Assembly (NCBI GenBank): GCA_028622995.1
Contig: JAJQJQ010000010.1
Location: forward strand, 496,001-560,000
DNA: 64,000 bases
Reading direction: 5' to 3'
Source of the DNA: Panagrolaimus kolymaensis
Lineage: Eukaryota > Nematoda > Chromadorea > Rhabditida > Panagrolaimidae
Within the stretch, counting starts at the first letter, position 1. Every line of letters starts with the position of its first letter. Below are positions 11,294 to 23,246 of this stretch, one piece after another. The position numbers were made by a program, and so were the translations under genes. The notes beneath the pieces are model-generated. The model saw nothing but the letters and a program-made list of their open reading frames with translations, was not told where the DNA came from and made no database searches.

Positions 11294-11866
11294 TTATGAA
11301 TCCAAAACTTCTGATCGTTTCATTAAACATTGAATGGGACTGTAAAAGCATGGTCGCATACGTTTGTATTGAGGAGCAAAGAAGAATTGTCGTTGATCTC
11401 GTCGAGGTACAAGATTAGCTGAAGAGGATTTCATTGCATCAGATGAATGTGGATGAAGAAGAGAACCTGCTGATTTTGTTTCTTCATTTTCTTTATGAAT
11501 TTGTTTTTGTTGTTGTTCATTTTCTATTCGTTGCTCAACTTCTTGAAGTAAATTACGCAAAATGGCCTGATTTTCATCCATGTATCTAAAAAATAAATAA
11601 ATTTTCTTTTAAGTTTTTTAACAAAACAAAATTTCTTTTTTGATTAGCTAAACTCTTTTGTTCTTCTCTTTTTTTTTGTTGTTTAAATTAAATTTATTCG
11701 AAATTCAATTTATAAAAACTAAAAAACAAGAAACTTTTTTCTACTACTACTAAAGAAAGTTATTTACTTACCTCTGGTAAGAATTTGGAAGATAAAAAGC
11801 TTGCACGAGACTTAATAAACCGAGAAAAGTGAGAAAAAGAATACTGTAGGAGATGTTGGTTTTCAT
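11294..11866 (-). CDS. Allatostatin-C/somatostatin-like neuropeptide precursor
   Basis: Two exons: 11866-11772 and 11585-11294 (phase 2 junction), giving 128 aa. Exon 1 encodes a signal peptide (MKTNISYSILFLTFLGLLSL, then VQA). Exon 2 encodes a Glu/Gln-rich spacer and, near the C-terminus, KR-MRPCFYSPIQCLM-KR followed by SEVLDS. The mature peptide (residues 108-120) is bounded by dibasic Lys-Arg on both sides. It has two cysteines spaced by six residues (Cys111, Cys118) enclosing FYSPIQ, which closely parallels the disulphide ring C-YFNPIS-C of arthropod allatostatin C. One copy near the end of the precursor, without an amidation glycine, is also the allatostatin-C layout. It would be secreted from neurons and act on a somatostatin/allatostatin-C-type GPCR. 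The assignment is by motif and architecture. Confidence 0.8.
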
Positions 11867-13508
11867 TGTTGAAATATTTAAAAATAAGTGATGCAAAGCC
11901 TAAAAAAATTTAATGAATCGAATTAATCTTTGCTTTAAAATTTGATAAAAAAAAGTGCCAACGTTCTTACATTCGTAAATAAAAACAATGAAAAAATTTT
12001 AAATAAATTTTGTTGCAAAAAAGAAAAAGAAACGGTAGTATATTTAACAAGCGCTTATTTTAAATAATGAAAATATGAAATTACTGCAATATCAAAAATG
12101 ATTATCAAGAAAATTAAAGAGGCAATTTTGGTTAGAAAAATATAAAATTCCATAATTTTGCAAAGAAAGTAAGAAAGTGGTGTAAAACTTTATTGGCTCA
12201 ATATATTTTCACCAAATTTGTAAATTAAGTCTTTAGCGTGAAAGAGAACAATAACTCTTTTTTTTTCTAAAAGAATTAGCAAAAAAGAGAGGAGTATGGT
12301 AAAACAAAAAATAACGACATGGCTCGGTAAAGCCTTTGTTTGAATGGAAACTTTTCAAGGAAACCCGAAAGCTAGAGTCGATAAACTTAAAGTAATTTAC
12401 TAAATGAAACCTCCGCAAAACTTTTTTACAACCATCAAGAAGCAAACTATCTCACTAAAATTGAAGCAAAAGTTTTTTATTTCTGTTTTCAAATTTAAGA
12501 AAATTCAATGACGAGTTTAAAATGAAAAAAGAAATGCTATTTTTTATTGGCTAAAAACACAATGTGACGTTATATATTTTTTATAAAATGAAATCTGTTA
12601 ACGAAAAAAATATATATATTAGAAAACGAGAAGAAAAAAAACTTTGTCAAATTTCAGAAGCCTTTTTTTGAAAATCAAATTTGCGTTCTTCATCAGGAGG
12701 CATCATCACAACATAGAGTTTTCTTTCTTTCATTCTCTTCATCTACTTTCTTGAATCAAGTAAATTGTTTCCCTAAAGACCGCCTTCCAGAAAAAGAAAT
12801 GTTTCTAAATTCAAGTATTTTGAATGAAAAAAATATTTTTAAAATTAAGGTTTCATTTTTTTTGAATTTGTTGTAACTTTTGGGGTTAGAAATATTCCAG
12901 AATAAACTTTTGTGCTATCAATCAAAAGAACAAATCTGAAAACTTAATGGATGCTACTGTATCTTCGAAAGCTATGACATATATCTTTTTTATATTTATT
13001 TAGTTATAATATACCAGCAAGGAAAAAATAATAAAAAGAATAAAATAAATTCAACGAGTATAGAAAAAAAGGTATTAAAAATAAAACAAAACAAAAAACA
13101 GTGTGGAGCAGCGTTTAAGGCACCAAACAAGCACAATCAGGTTGTTTAGATTTTACAAACAAAAAAAGGCAGATGAATAAATTACAATTTTTTTTTGCGA
13201 GGGAAGAATTGATTTAGTAAAAAAAATTATTTTTCAACAGTTCTGGCACAAGTTGGAATCAACTTTTTCAAAAAATGATGTAAGTAGTAAGTAGCTTTTT
13301 AGTTTTAGAAAATAGGACAAGAAAATGAATTTTTATAAAAAAAACTATTGAAGACGGGGGAATTTTTTGAGAAATACAAAAACAATATGCATGAAACTTT
13401 TTTGTGCCCTTGAATGAGGAAGAGCAAAAGAATATAACTATCACATAAATAAAAAATAAAAAATATATCAGATTGTGAAATCAAAAAAAGTAAAAAAAGT
13501 AATATTTT
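11867..13508. other. Intergenic region
   Basis: AT-rich. It contains the promoter of the neuropeptide gene and the 3' UTR of the Rac gene, both minus strand. A minus-strand open frame at 12233-12445 has no domain, signal peptide or splice partner. Nothing else recognised. Confidence 0.5.
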
Positions 13509-14133
13509 TTAAAGAATGCCACACTTATTTTTTGGTTTAACTTGTGGCGGACAAAGGACAGCTCGAATAGCTTCATCAAAAACTTGTTTAAGCCCAACTT
13601 GACTCAAAGCAGAACATTCAAGATATTTAACTGCTTTTATTTCTCTTGCCATTTGAAGGCCTTGTGCAGTTGAAATGGGTTGAAGTCGACGATCGCGTAA
13701 TTTATCTACTGTGTTTCTATCTTCTCGAAGATCAAGTTTAGTTCCTAAAAAAATTAACATAATCTCAAGGATTATAAAATCATTAGCACTTACCAACGAG
13801 AATAATGGGCGTATTTGGGCAATGATGAGATACTTCAGGATACCATTTTGCTCGAATATTTTCAAATGATGCTGGATTAACCAATGAAAAGCATAGAAGG
13901 AAACAATCTGTTTGTGGATAACTCAAAGGTCGAAGGCGATCATAATCTTCTTGCCCTGCAGTATCCCATAATCCAAGATTAATAGGTCGCCCGTCAACCA
14001 TAACATTTGCGGAATAATTATCAAATACCGTAGGAATATATTCTCCAGGAAAGGCGTTCGTTGTGTAAGAAATTAATAAACATGTTTTACCAACAGCACC
14101 GTCACCAACGACTACACATTTAATTGCTTGCAT
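13509..14133 (-). CDS. ced-10: Rac-type Rho GTPase
   Basis: Two coding exons, 14133-13794 and 13744-13509, giving 191 aa, the family's standard length. The protein is a membrane-attached GTP switch controlling actin in cell migration, engulfment and axon guidance. Visible motifs: P-loop GDGAVGKT (residues 10-17), switch [14 protein letters not shown] (57-61), the guanine-specificity motif TKLD, SAL, and the Rho insert region. The C-terminus ends KPKNKCGIL, a CaaL box expected to be geranylgeranylated at Cys188. Similarity to Rac1/CED-10 through the first 110 residues is essentially full length, but C. elegans has several Racs (ced-10, rac-2, mig-2), so the orthologue name is a best guess. A 5'-UTR intron is likely at about 14194-14340. 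tsg-101 lies upstream on the same strand. Confidence 0.95.
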
Positions 14134-14699
14134 TTTTTATTTAAAATATATAAATACCAGTTACCAGTAGACTGCCCGGAAAAAATTATGAATCTGAAAA
14201 ATTTAGTTGTTTTAAAAAATGATAAAGGAACGTCAATAATAATAACGCTTTTAGTTAGTTTGTTTTTTTCTTATCTTTCGTATTCGAACAAACTCTAAGA
14301 TCAAGAAAAATGACTTTGGGTAATAAAAAAAGGTACTTACCTTTGAATAAATAAATGCTTCTAAATATACGGGGCTAAACTAAAAAAATATGGAGTAAAT
14401 AAAATTCAGGAAAGAAAATGATAAAGCATAGTAAGTATGAAACCAATAAAAAAATGGTTCAACAAAATATCATAGTTAAATCCATTGGAAAAAATTTTAT
14501 ACATAAAAATTAATAAATACAGAGAAAAAAAATATTGCAAAAATATTTCTACAAAAATGGACGAAAAAAAGAAAAGAAACTAAAAGCATACAAACAACGT
14601 GTGTCATCTTTACAATAAAAAATAAAATAAACGATTAGAAGCATTTTTAAGAAACCAATAATATATATTCGGCAATAAATTCAATTTTTAATTAATTTT
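14134..14699 (-). other. Spacer with the Rac 5' UTR and the tsg-101 3' UTR
   Basis: On the minus strand a donor (rc GTAAGT at 14336-14340) and an acceptor (rc TTTTCAG before 14193) frame a 5'-UTR intron for the Rac gene. Alternatively the acceptor could be used for spliced-leader trans-splicing. The rest is AT-rich. Confidence 0.45.
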
Positions 14700-16151
14700 T
14701 TACTCGGTAATGGAAGGCAAGCCAGCTCGTTCACGTCCCTTATTCATAGTTACAATTGAAATAAATTTCTTTCGAGAAAATTGTCGAACATATGTAAGAA
14801 AAATTTGAAGAGTTATAACCCGTCGTTTAAGCGCATCAGTTAAATGATAAATTAAATCATCCATAGTTAAATCAATAGCATAATTTTCAAATATTTGTCG
14901 ATGTAAAGGCGTTACAGGTTCAATACATGTATCAATATCATCGCTATCTGATGAGGAATTTGTATTTCGTTGGGAATATTTTTCCAATGATTCTTGGAGC
15001 TCTTGCTTTCTTTCCTAAAAATAATACTAAGTTTATTGGACTGAAAAAAAGAAGGATAATTACTTTATAAAGAGATAATTGAAGATCCAAATCTCGTTGA
15101 TCACGTTCAGATTTTTCAAGAAAATCTCTCAATTGTTTTTGACCCAATCGCATTTCATTCAAACAAACATCCAACCTTTGTGAATCTTCAATAACTTTCC
15201 CTGAAAATTAATTCATACTCAAAAAAACCTCAAAAATAAAAAAACAATTACTCACCAAGTTTTTGCTTTAATCGATTATTAATTTTTTCCTCTAAAGCTG
15301 TTATAAGACTTGCACGAATTGAAGATTGATAAGAATGTTGAGGTGGTGGAGGGACACCTGATGATGGAGGAGCTGGAATATTTCCATATGGTTGATATGG
15401 CGGTCGATATCCTCCCATATCGCTATTCGGAATAGGATAAGGTGGAACATGATTGGAATTTGGTGTAGGAAATGTTGGTTGCGCAATCGGATAGGGCGTA
15501 TGATGCGAATTTGAATTAATTGGATAAGGTGGATTCGACGCTGATGCGGGGTTTGAGTGACTTGAATGAGTCGAATGAGTTGGATGAGTGGAGGTTGAAC
15601 TAACTTGAAAGACTGGACATTTTTCTTGAAAAACAAAGGTTAAAACCTATAAAAAAAAATTGATGAGTCATAAACGTGGTTTTTTAATTTCTCAAAAACA
15701 CAAGACTTACACCTAAAAGACCAACGGTGTCATAAGCAGGAAATTGCCATTCATTTAAATATGGTAAAAAGATTCTACCATCTTCATTAACTTGTTCAGA
15801 AACTTTAATTCTCATATTTGCCGTCGGGGTTACATAAACATAAGGCGGAGAATATGGATGTTTTTCAGTTAAGTACAATGTTATTGGAATATGATATTTA
15901 GCTCCCTACAAATAAAAAGCCATTTAGTAATTTTATAAAAATAAAGTGAAGCTAACTCTATATGAAACTGGAATAGTTCCATTTAAGGTCAAAGCATTTC
16001 GACGAGTATTATCCGGAAATACATGCCACTTTGGTTTTGGAGCTAAATCAGTATAATTTGATAAAATTTCTTTTATATCCAATCTTGCTTTATCTTCATA
16101 AATCATTTTAGTTTGCTTTAGCATACTTGTTAAAGCTTCATCGGAAACCAT
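14700..16151 (-). CDS. tsg-101: TSG101, ESCRT-I subunit with UEV domain
   Basis: Five exons: 16151-15957, 15905-15711, 15646-15256, 15200-15064 and 15014-14700, giving 410 aa, close to animal TSG101. ESCRT-I sorts ubiquitinated membrane cargo into multivesicular bodies and acts in abscission. Domain order matches the family. Residues 1 to about 145 are an inactive E2-like UEV domain (NGTIPVSYRGAKYHIPITLY, HPYSPPYVYV) lacking a catalytic cysteine. A Pro/Ser/His-rich linker follows (about 150-235). Then comes a coiled coil (ALEEKINNRLKQKLGKVIED through RDLDLQLSLYKERKQELQE). The C-terminal steadiness box (MDDLIYHLTDALKRRVITLQ, then FLTYVRQFSRKKF) binds VPS28. The linker has an unusual TH/SH-repeat run (STSTHPTHSTHSSHSN). 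Nothing suggests a defect. Confidence 0.95.
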
Positions 16152-17846
16152 TTTTATTTAGTTGTTTGAGTGAAGTAAGAAAATCTTACATAAATCCACT
16201 GAAATTTTTTATAAATATATAAAGTTTTAATAAAAATTACGGGGATAAAGTAATGAAAAAAACACGTTAGAATATATGATTTCGTATTTATTATTATGAA
16301 AATTTGTAGAGAAAATGATTCGTCATTTAATGAGAAGCAAACCTGATGATATAAGAAAAAAGTCAGTTGTCTATGGATGAGATCAAATCGAAAAGGGTCA
16401 TGACGACGCAAACAAGGCCACTTGCGCTTTCGTTTCAGGAGCTTTTGTTATTATTGCAAATAACAACTTTTTTTATGGGTGTAATTCACAGTTTTTTCTT
16501 TTTATATTTGGTACTACGCTATCTTCATCTTCTTCTTTGTTTCATCAAGCAAAAAACAAACTTTCAGCAGCTTAAAACAATCTTTGTTTTGTTTATAAAG
16601 TGTAATTTTCACCAACAATTTATTTTTCTATGCTTTTCCCATGTTTTTATTTTTAAAGCTGGAAGGAGAAAGAAAAAGAGAAAACAGACATCAATAGATC
16701 TTTGGTATGATAATGCCTTTAAAGCTTTCTTAGTTTCTTTCTTCTAGTTTTTTTAAATGCCATTGGCGAGGAGTTAGAATTATTTCGAAACAAGCATGCC
16801 AAGAACATAAATGGATTTAATAAAAACAGTAAAAAGGTTTTAAATAAAAACCACAAAAAAAGAAAAAAAGCAAACGATGTAATTAATATGCAAATAAAAT
16901 TTTTATTGAATCGGAAGTTTTAAAAAAATTTGTTTGTGATATTGTTGTTTATTTAAGAATGGAATGTAATCGAGGCATTGTTGTTGCTTGTTTTGCGCAT
17001 TGCATCCACCATCGCCGCCTCTGTTGTCGGTGTTGCTGCCATAGGCAGGCTGTTGTTGGGTTGCTGCCGCCCCACCCTCATTTGGTGACATTCTTTTTCC
17101 TCCTCTTTCCTCATCATCTCTGCATTGCATGCAACGATAGACAAGGCAACGAGAGCAGCGAGCACCCGTTTGCCGCGAATTTTACTAACCACAAAGGCTC
17201 GTGTTCCCCATTTTTTGTTCATTTTTCTTCAAAAAAACGCGCTCGGATATTTTAGTTTTTTTGTTGTCATCGTCGTTGTCGTCGTATGTTCTCAAATGTA
17301 CAGACGCCAACTAACAAAAAAAGAAGATTGCATTAAATATACATCTTTTTGAAATTTCAGGCGGTTCCTTCACTAAAGAAAAGAAAAACCAAACTCAAGC
17401 CTTTTCTCCTTCTTCAAAGCTGCTCCTTCATTTTCCCCAAGGCTGTAGGGAATCTGGGGAGAACTTGGGGTAAGAATGCTTTTTTATTTTTATCAAATAT
17501 ATGACCGTTAGCTTTTTTTGTTTGTTACTAAAGTCAATATTTAAAAAAGGCATAAAAGGCAGCTGTGAAAATATGTACTGTTTCTTTTTTAAAACCACAT
17601 TGTTTTATTTAAGGTGGTCAGAAAGAAGTGTTTATCGCTTATTTGTGCTATTTTTCTTTTCATTCACAATTTTTTTTTCAATGTCATATCTCATTAAAGT
17701 TTTAAACCAATGATTTTAATTTTCTTTTTTTCAGATTCGTGCAAACGCAAGGAGACGGGTTTTTAATTTAAAAAAAGTTCATGTTTAATTGACTCGACTC
17801 TTCTTCACCGCCGTCAATTACATTTGTTATTGAAATTATTTTTTGA
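16152..17846. other. Divergent intergenic region, with one weak minus-strand candidate gene
   Basis: Lies between tsg-101 (minus) and the CRMP gene (plus), so it should hold both promoters. A GC-richer patch at about 16960-17220 is listed separately as a possible small gene. An acceptor (TTTTTTTCAG at about 17734) precedes the CRMP start and probably closes a 5'-UTR intron or is a trans-splice site. Confidence 0.45.
16953..17222 (-). CDS. Possible small secreted protein (weak)
   Basis: An 89-codon minus-strand frame in DNA clearly richer in GC than its flanks. After a short basic start it has a good signal-peptide-like core (KRVLAALVALSIVACNAEMM) and then a hydrophilic Glu/Met/Asn-rich tail. 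AATAAA-type signals follow the stop on the minus strand. An overlapping frame (16903-17130) is Gln/Gly-rich, so the coding frame is uncertain and introns may be missed. No family recognised. The patch could equally be promoter DNA for the flanking genes. Confidence 0.25.
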   Translation of the reverse strand: MNKKWGTRAFVVSKIRGKRVLAALVALSIVACNAEMMRKEEEKECHQMRVGRQQPNNSLPMAATPTTEAAMVDAMRKTSNNNASITFHS

Positions 17847-20800
17847 TTGTTGTTGAATCATTTAATTGGAATGTTTCCGTGGCTTCCATTTTTAACATTT
17901 TCTGATTCCACTCGTCGGAAACGTCGTCGCTTTGGAGTGATTATTCCTTCAGAAGAATCAATATTATGTTCCGTGGAGGTTTTCGCTCAAATTCCAAACA
18001 AAAATGAATTTGAAATTCGTTTGGCTCCCACAAGGCAATCCAATCGATCCATTCCTGCTTCACCTGTGCCAAGCACATCTTCATCCAAATCTCCTCGCTC
18101 TGGTTCAGGCCTCGCTGCTACTTCTTCACCGCGTCCTCCTTCAGCACGTGAGCCATTATTTGCTCCTCCACCAGAGTTGAAGCCTTCAAGAAACCAACGA
18201 AAAGGTTTGGAAACATCATCAGCCATGCTTGAATTATTTGGAAGTCCTAAACAGCCACAACAGCCTTTAATAGAAATTACGTCACCACCCAAAAAAGAGA
18301 AACAGGAAGAGCAACAACTGCTTACAAAAGAAAATGTAAATATTGTAATTAAAGAAGAAAAAATTATTGCATCTGAGCCAAATGCACAAACAAAAAGTAA
18401 TGTGGAATATGAAAAGCAAGTTATTCAACAAATTCCCGAGGATGTATTTAAATCTATTGGCATCTCTGCTTGCTTTGAAACCATTCAACATCCAGATATG
18501 AGTAACAAAAATTTTGCAAGAAAAAATGTTCTCGAACGTGAAAGTATACAACAAACTGAATGGGAACCAGTTAAAACACAACCATCCACAAGCAGCGCAT
18601 TTCAGGTTCGTATTATTAATTCTTCTTCTATTCAACAATTGTTTGACGAAAATACTGATTGGCTTGCATGGCTTCTCAGTATTGGTTTTGCTATTTGCCT
18701 TCTTGATATTGCATTAAGGGCGGGATTTTTTCATGGCCGTCGAATTCTAGACAATCGAAGATCATGATTCCAAATATGCTGAATCGTTTCGACGAGGTAA
18801 TTGGCAAAATTCCGCCAGTCATTTTAATGTTATTCCCGGTGGTCAAAGCGGCAACAACGAACAGAAAGATAAACTTGCTCAACCTGGACCAGAAAAATTC
18901 GAAGACGACGAAGAGGAGGAAGTTTGCCCAGCAGAAATTTTACTCAAAAATCCACAAAATATCAAGTTCGTTTTTTGCTTCTTTTTTTTTAAATCTTTTC
19001 CTTGCTTTTCTCAATTTTTATTTTGCTTTTTTTAATTCAAATTTTAGATGCAATTTGCATGAAAATGAATCTTCCGAAAATGAAGCGACAGTTAGTGAAG
19101 AATTTATTTCGGATGAGATGAGCCGAAAAAGGAGGCATGGCGGACAACAAAATGAAAATAATGACCATCATCATACAATAGACCAAATGCAGCTGAGTAA
19201 TCCCGGCCCTGAGCTCAATAATGATGATGATGAAGAAAGCGAAGAGGGCAACAACAAAGAGATGCTATATGATGGCGGTCAAAAGGTCGCCATGGATGCG
19301 AATGCAGTAGCAGAGAACATAGAAAAAAAGGATGCAGAGGCGGCTGACATGCAAAAACCTAATGCGGTTGGCGGAGAATCGATTGAGGCAGTTGGGGCGG
19401 AGTCTATGAAGAAGAGTGGCGACGAGGACAACAACGAAAGCGCTCATATTACTTCATCTTCACCAAATTCAATACAAACTGCTGTGGGAACTGTTGGTGA
19501 CAGCGGTAATTGCAATTTTAACGAAAATCAATCGAATAGTAGCTCAAGCAGCGTAAACGGTAACAACAACGGTAACGGAAATAGTGATAAAGATTCAACA
19601 TCAGGAAATATGGTTTCACTCACTGGAAATGGAAACAATGGAAATTCTGGTGGCGGTGGTGGAGGAGATAAACCAATTTTAATTAAAGGTGCCCAAATTG
19701 TTAATGATGATTCAATATTTACTGCTGACATTCTTATTGAAGATGGCATAATAAAGTAAGTAGTATTTCGAAACCCAATTTTTTTTAAAAGGCCTTGAAA
19801 AAGAAGGAACGTTTTTTTCTTTTTCTAATTGTGTTTCATGTCTTTTTCAATTGAAAAAAAACCTTTGAAAGAGACACACGACAGTAAACAAGATTTTCAA
19901 TTGAGTTTAAACTAAATATAAAATAAAAATGTTTTAGGCAAGTTTCACAATCGCTTCCTGCACCGGAGAATGCTGAAGTGATCGAGGCAACAGGTAAACT
20001 TGTATTACCTGCTGGTATTGACGTTCATACAGAATTCTCAACTCCGGGTTCCGTGGATGATTTTTCAACTGGTACTCGAGCTGCTCTTGCGGGTGGCACA
20101 GCAACGGTAAATAAACATACTTTCATTTCGATACATTTTTTATTTTTGGGATTTTAGATTGTTGATGTAGTGTTGCCTCGACCTGAAGATACCCTCATCA
20201 GCGCTTTTGATCGCACTCGCCAACAAGCTGAACAAAAATCAGTTTGTAATTTTGGTTTTAGTGTTGTAATTTCAAAATGGTCTGAAACAATAACGAAAAA
20301 AGAAATGGAACTCCTTGTACGTGAGAAAGGCGTCAATTCATTTATACTCGACTTATTCTCCGATTCCGATTTATATTCTGCATTCGAACATGCAAAAAGC
20401 TTAGGAGCACATGTTCGAATTATACCAGAAAATCGTGAACTTGCATCATTATTTGAAAAGAAAGTCCTTAAAGCAGGTGTCACTGGACCTGAAGGTTATG
20501 CACAATCGCGACCATCTCAAGTGAGTGTTCTATTTTTTGTTGTTGTAAGCGTGTCTATTGAAATTTAAGACAAAAATTTTTTGTTCACCAAATGCAAATA
20601 GTGACTAAAACAGAATTTTTTCTTTCTTTTTTTAAAGAAACAAAACCCTTAAAAATTTATATTACAAATTTTAAATAAAGTTTTTACATTTTTTTAGTTG
20701 GAAGCAGATCGAATCCATCATGTTTCAATTATAAGTCAATTTACAAATTGTCCGCTTTCCATTTTATCTGTAACTTCATCAGAAGCTTCAAAAGCTGTCC

Positions 20801-21775
20801 ATCAAGGCCGTCGAGATGGCGCCCTCATTCAGGCTGAAATTCCAATTGCAGCAATTATAGGTCCAAGCCAAAATAGCTCTCTTTTAACTAAAATTCCTCT
20901 CCGTTATGGCTCCCAGCACATCAATGATGCACTTGACGTCCTTGCAAAGTAAGAAGAAGAAAAAAGTCATTTTAAAAATGAATAAAAAATAACTGTTTTT
21001 TCTTTCTTTTTTTAGTGGCTCCTTAAGCATGTGCGTCAGCGACCATTGTACTCCAGTTCCAGCTGCGGGAAATAATTTCACCCGAATGAATAAAGGCATA
21101 GCAGGAGTTGAAGAACGCATGATGGCATTATGGGAAAAAACTGTAACTAATGGTCGAATAGATGCTATGAGATTTGTAGCTGTTACAAGCGCAAATGCAG
21201 CTAAAAGCTTTAATTTATATCCCAAAAAAGGTCGAATCGCTGTTGGAGCTGATGCAGATATTGTAATTTGGGATACAAAATCAAGCAAAAAATTATCAGC
21301 AAAATCACATCAATCAAAAGCTGAAAGCTCTTTGTTTGAAAATTTGAATGTTCGAGCTTTTCCAATCGCAACCATTTGTGCTGGAAAATTAATATACAAA
21401 GATGGAAAACATGTTGGTGCTGTCCCTGGAATGGGCGCTTTTCTTACTTTAAAACCAAATTCACCTTTTGTTTTCTCTATGGTTCATGCAAGAGAAAATT
21501 TGAGCAACTTTAGTATTGACAGCATTCCAGCACCTTCACCTTCTTCACAAGTTCATTCTCATTCTCATATTCAACAACAACAAACAGCATCTACTAACAA
21601 TGGTGATCGACAACTTTCTGGTGCAACAAAAAATAATAAAAGTAATTTAAATAAATTCGAAGAAAAGTATTAAATGTTGAAATTTATTTTAGAAGCCCAT
21701 ACACCCGAACCACCAGCGAAGCCAAGAACAAAATTCGTGCATCCTCCAGGTGGAAAATCCAGCGGACTTTGGTAA
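17847..21775 (+). CDS. unc-33: UNC-33/CRMP, long isoform (dihydropyrimidinase-related protein)
   Basis: Eight exons with consistent phase: 17847-18605, 18751-18965, 19048-19755, 19938-20106, 20158-20520, 20698-20948, 21016-21641 and 21693-21775, giving about 1057 aa (start may be the second Met at 17871). CRMPs bind tubulin and ankyrin-linked scaffolds and organise axonal microtubules; UNC-33 is needed for neuronal polarity in C. elegans. The N-terminal half is unique: basic, Ser/Pro-rich, then acidic and Asn/Gly-rich. The hydantoinase-like domain starts near residue 530 (KPILIKGAQIVNDDSIFTAD). The last exon gives the CRMP-type tail (RTKFVHPPGGKSSGLW). Enzyme metal ligands are lost: HTE replaces the first HxH, SFILDLFSD lacks the catalytic Lys, and VRIIPENREL lacks the HAENGD His. 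It is thus a pseudoenzyme, as in all CRMPs. Convergent with the GAS41 gene. Confidence 0.88.
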
Positions 21776-22383
21776 TTCCGTGGTTTATGAAAATACTGTT
21801 GCTTCAAACTATGCCTTCGGCCACTTTTCAAAATTTATTTTTTTATTAATTAATTTATTTTTTTCGCTTACTTACTTATGAGATTTGACAATTTTTACTT
21901 TTTTTTCTAGTCTTGTTTTTCATCTGTATTAAACTTTGCTTGGTTGTCTTTTTTGCCAAAAATAAACTCATTGTTTATTAAATATCCATTTCTTTCCACA
22001 CAAAAAATTCCATTGTTTTTTTAAAGCATTTTTTATCCACAAAAAAATGAAAGTGCTTTTTTGGAATGTTAGCTCTGGATTCCTTTATTTGGTCGATGTT
22101 GCCGTCGTAAAAGTCATAAATGCAAATGCAATGGCATTGCGTTTTTCGATGTTTGCTTTGGAACTACTTTTACGACCACAAAGTAAAATGCCATTAATGA
22201 AGCAGCAACAACGACAATTTAAAGGAAGTAAAAAAAATTATGTTTCAAAAAAGTACCATTTGCCATTTAAGAGCCAAAAAAGAATAATTAGAAGAGATCG
22301 ACAATTTATAAATAATTTAAAGTTTTATAGTGAATAAAGAATTTAATGCGTAGGAAATCAAATCAAGACATATGAATATAAAA
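21776..22383. other. Convergent intergenic spacer
   Basis: 3' UTRs of the CRMP gene (plus) and GAS41 (minus). A 96-codon plus frame at 22047-22337 is low-complexity, Lys/Gln/Arg-rich at its end, and has no domain; treated as chance. Confidence 0.45.
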
Positions 22384-23246
22384 TTAAAGTTTATCTTCTG
22401 ACGCATCATAACCTTCACATTCTTTAAGCTTTTCACGATATTCTTCACATTTTTTAGTCATTATTTGAATTGCATCTTGCAATTCTTGAACCTCTTGCTC
22501 ACTTTGAGCTGCAAAACGTTCGCTTTCTTTCACTTGGCTTTCAAGCATTTTTGGATCTGAAACTTTTAGAGAAGTTAAAAAAAGATATTAAAAATTAAGA
22601 AAAAAACATACAATTAAATTTCCATTTTGAAGGATCATGAGGTTTTACAAGGCTTTTATCTTTGAGTATTCCATACATCTTTTGTGTTGGATTAACAAAA
22701 ATCTGAAAATTAAATTATATATATAAATAATTAATACTCAAAGAGTTTGTGACTCACAATTTCATCAACAACTTCTTTTAAAACTGCAGCTCTTCCATCG
22801 TCAAGAATTATTTCGGGTTGATGTAAAGCTAGATAATGGGAACAAATTGCCTTTAAAAAATTTTATATTCTTTAAAGAAACTAAAGCAAGAAAGGCATAC
22901 TTGACGTTCATTTGGATCCACAAAATAAATTTTTATTTGAATTGGAAATTCTCCCCAACCAGTTTCAGTTATTTCAAATGGTTCTTTTTCCACAACTTAA
23001 AACAAAATTATTAAATTTATTATAAAGTGCTAATTCTCTACCTCGAACAGAATTTTCATAATCTGAGTGTAGCTTGAATTGAACCTTCCTTACAAAGTTG
23101 CTAAGCCTTTCAACATTATATGGTTTCACATAAACTGTCCATCGATGAGTATGTCCATTTGGAAGTTTTTCAGCTAATTTATGAGTTAAATTTCCATATA
23201 CAATTTGTTTACTAAAAGTTGCATCAACGCGATCCCTTTGAGCCAT
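22384..23246 (-). CDS. gfl-1: GAS41/YEATS4 histone acyl-lysine reader
   Basis: Five exons: 23246-23042, 22995-22901, 22850-22758, 22702-22612 and 22562-22384, giving 220 aa, close to human YEATS4. The start at 23246 ([19 protein letters not shown]) fits the family; the frame opens earlier only with a non-ATG codon. GAS41 is a nuclear subunit of the SRCAP/NuA4-TIP60 complexes and reads acetylated or crotonylated histone H3. The YEATS domain fills the first two thirds: [27 protein letters not shown], and [14 protein letters not shown] with the Trp/Phe of the acyl-lysine pocket. A coiled coil ends the protein ([20 protein letters not shown], then [17 protein letters not shown]), as in YEATS4 where it mediates dimerisation and complex assembly. 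C. elegans gfl-1 is the expected orthologue. Confidence 0.94.

Noticed and set aside
21667..21692. A 26-nt ultra-short intron near the end of the CRMP gene
   Set aside because: Using it puts the last exon in the wrong frame. The upstream donor at 21642 gives a 51-nt intron and the expected CRMP tail ending GGKSSGLW.
22047..22337. 96-codon plus-strand frame between CRMP and GAS41
   Set aside because: No domain, low-complexity basic end, lies in convergent 3' UTR space.
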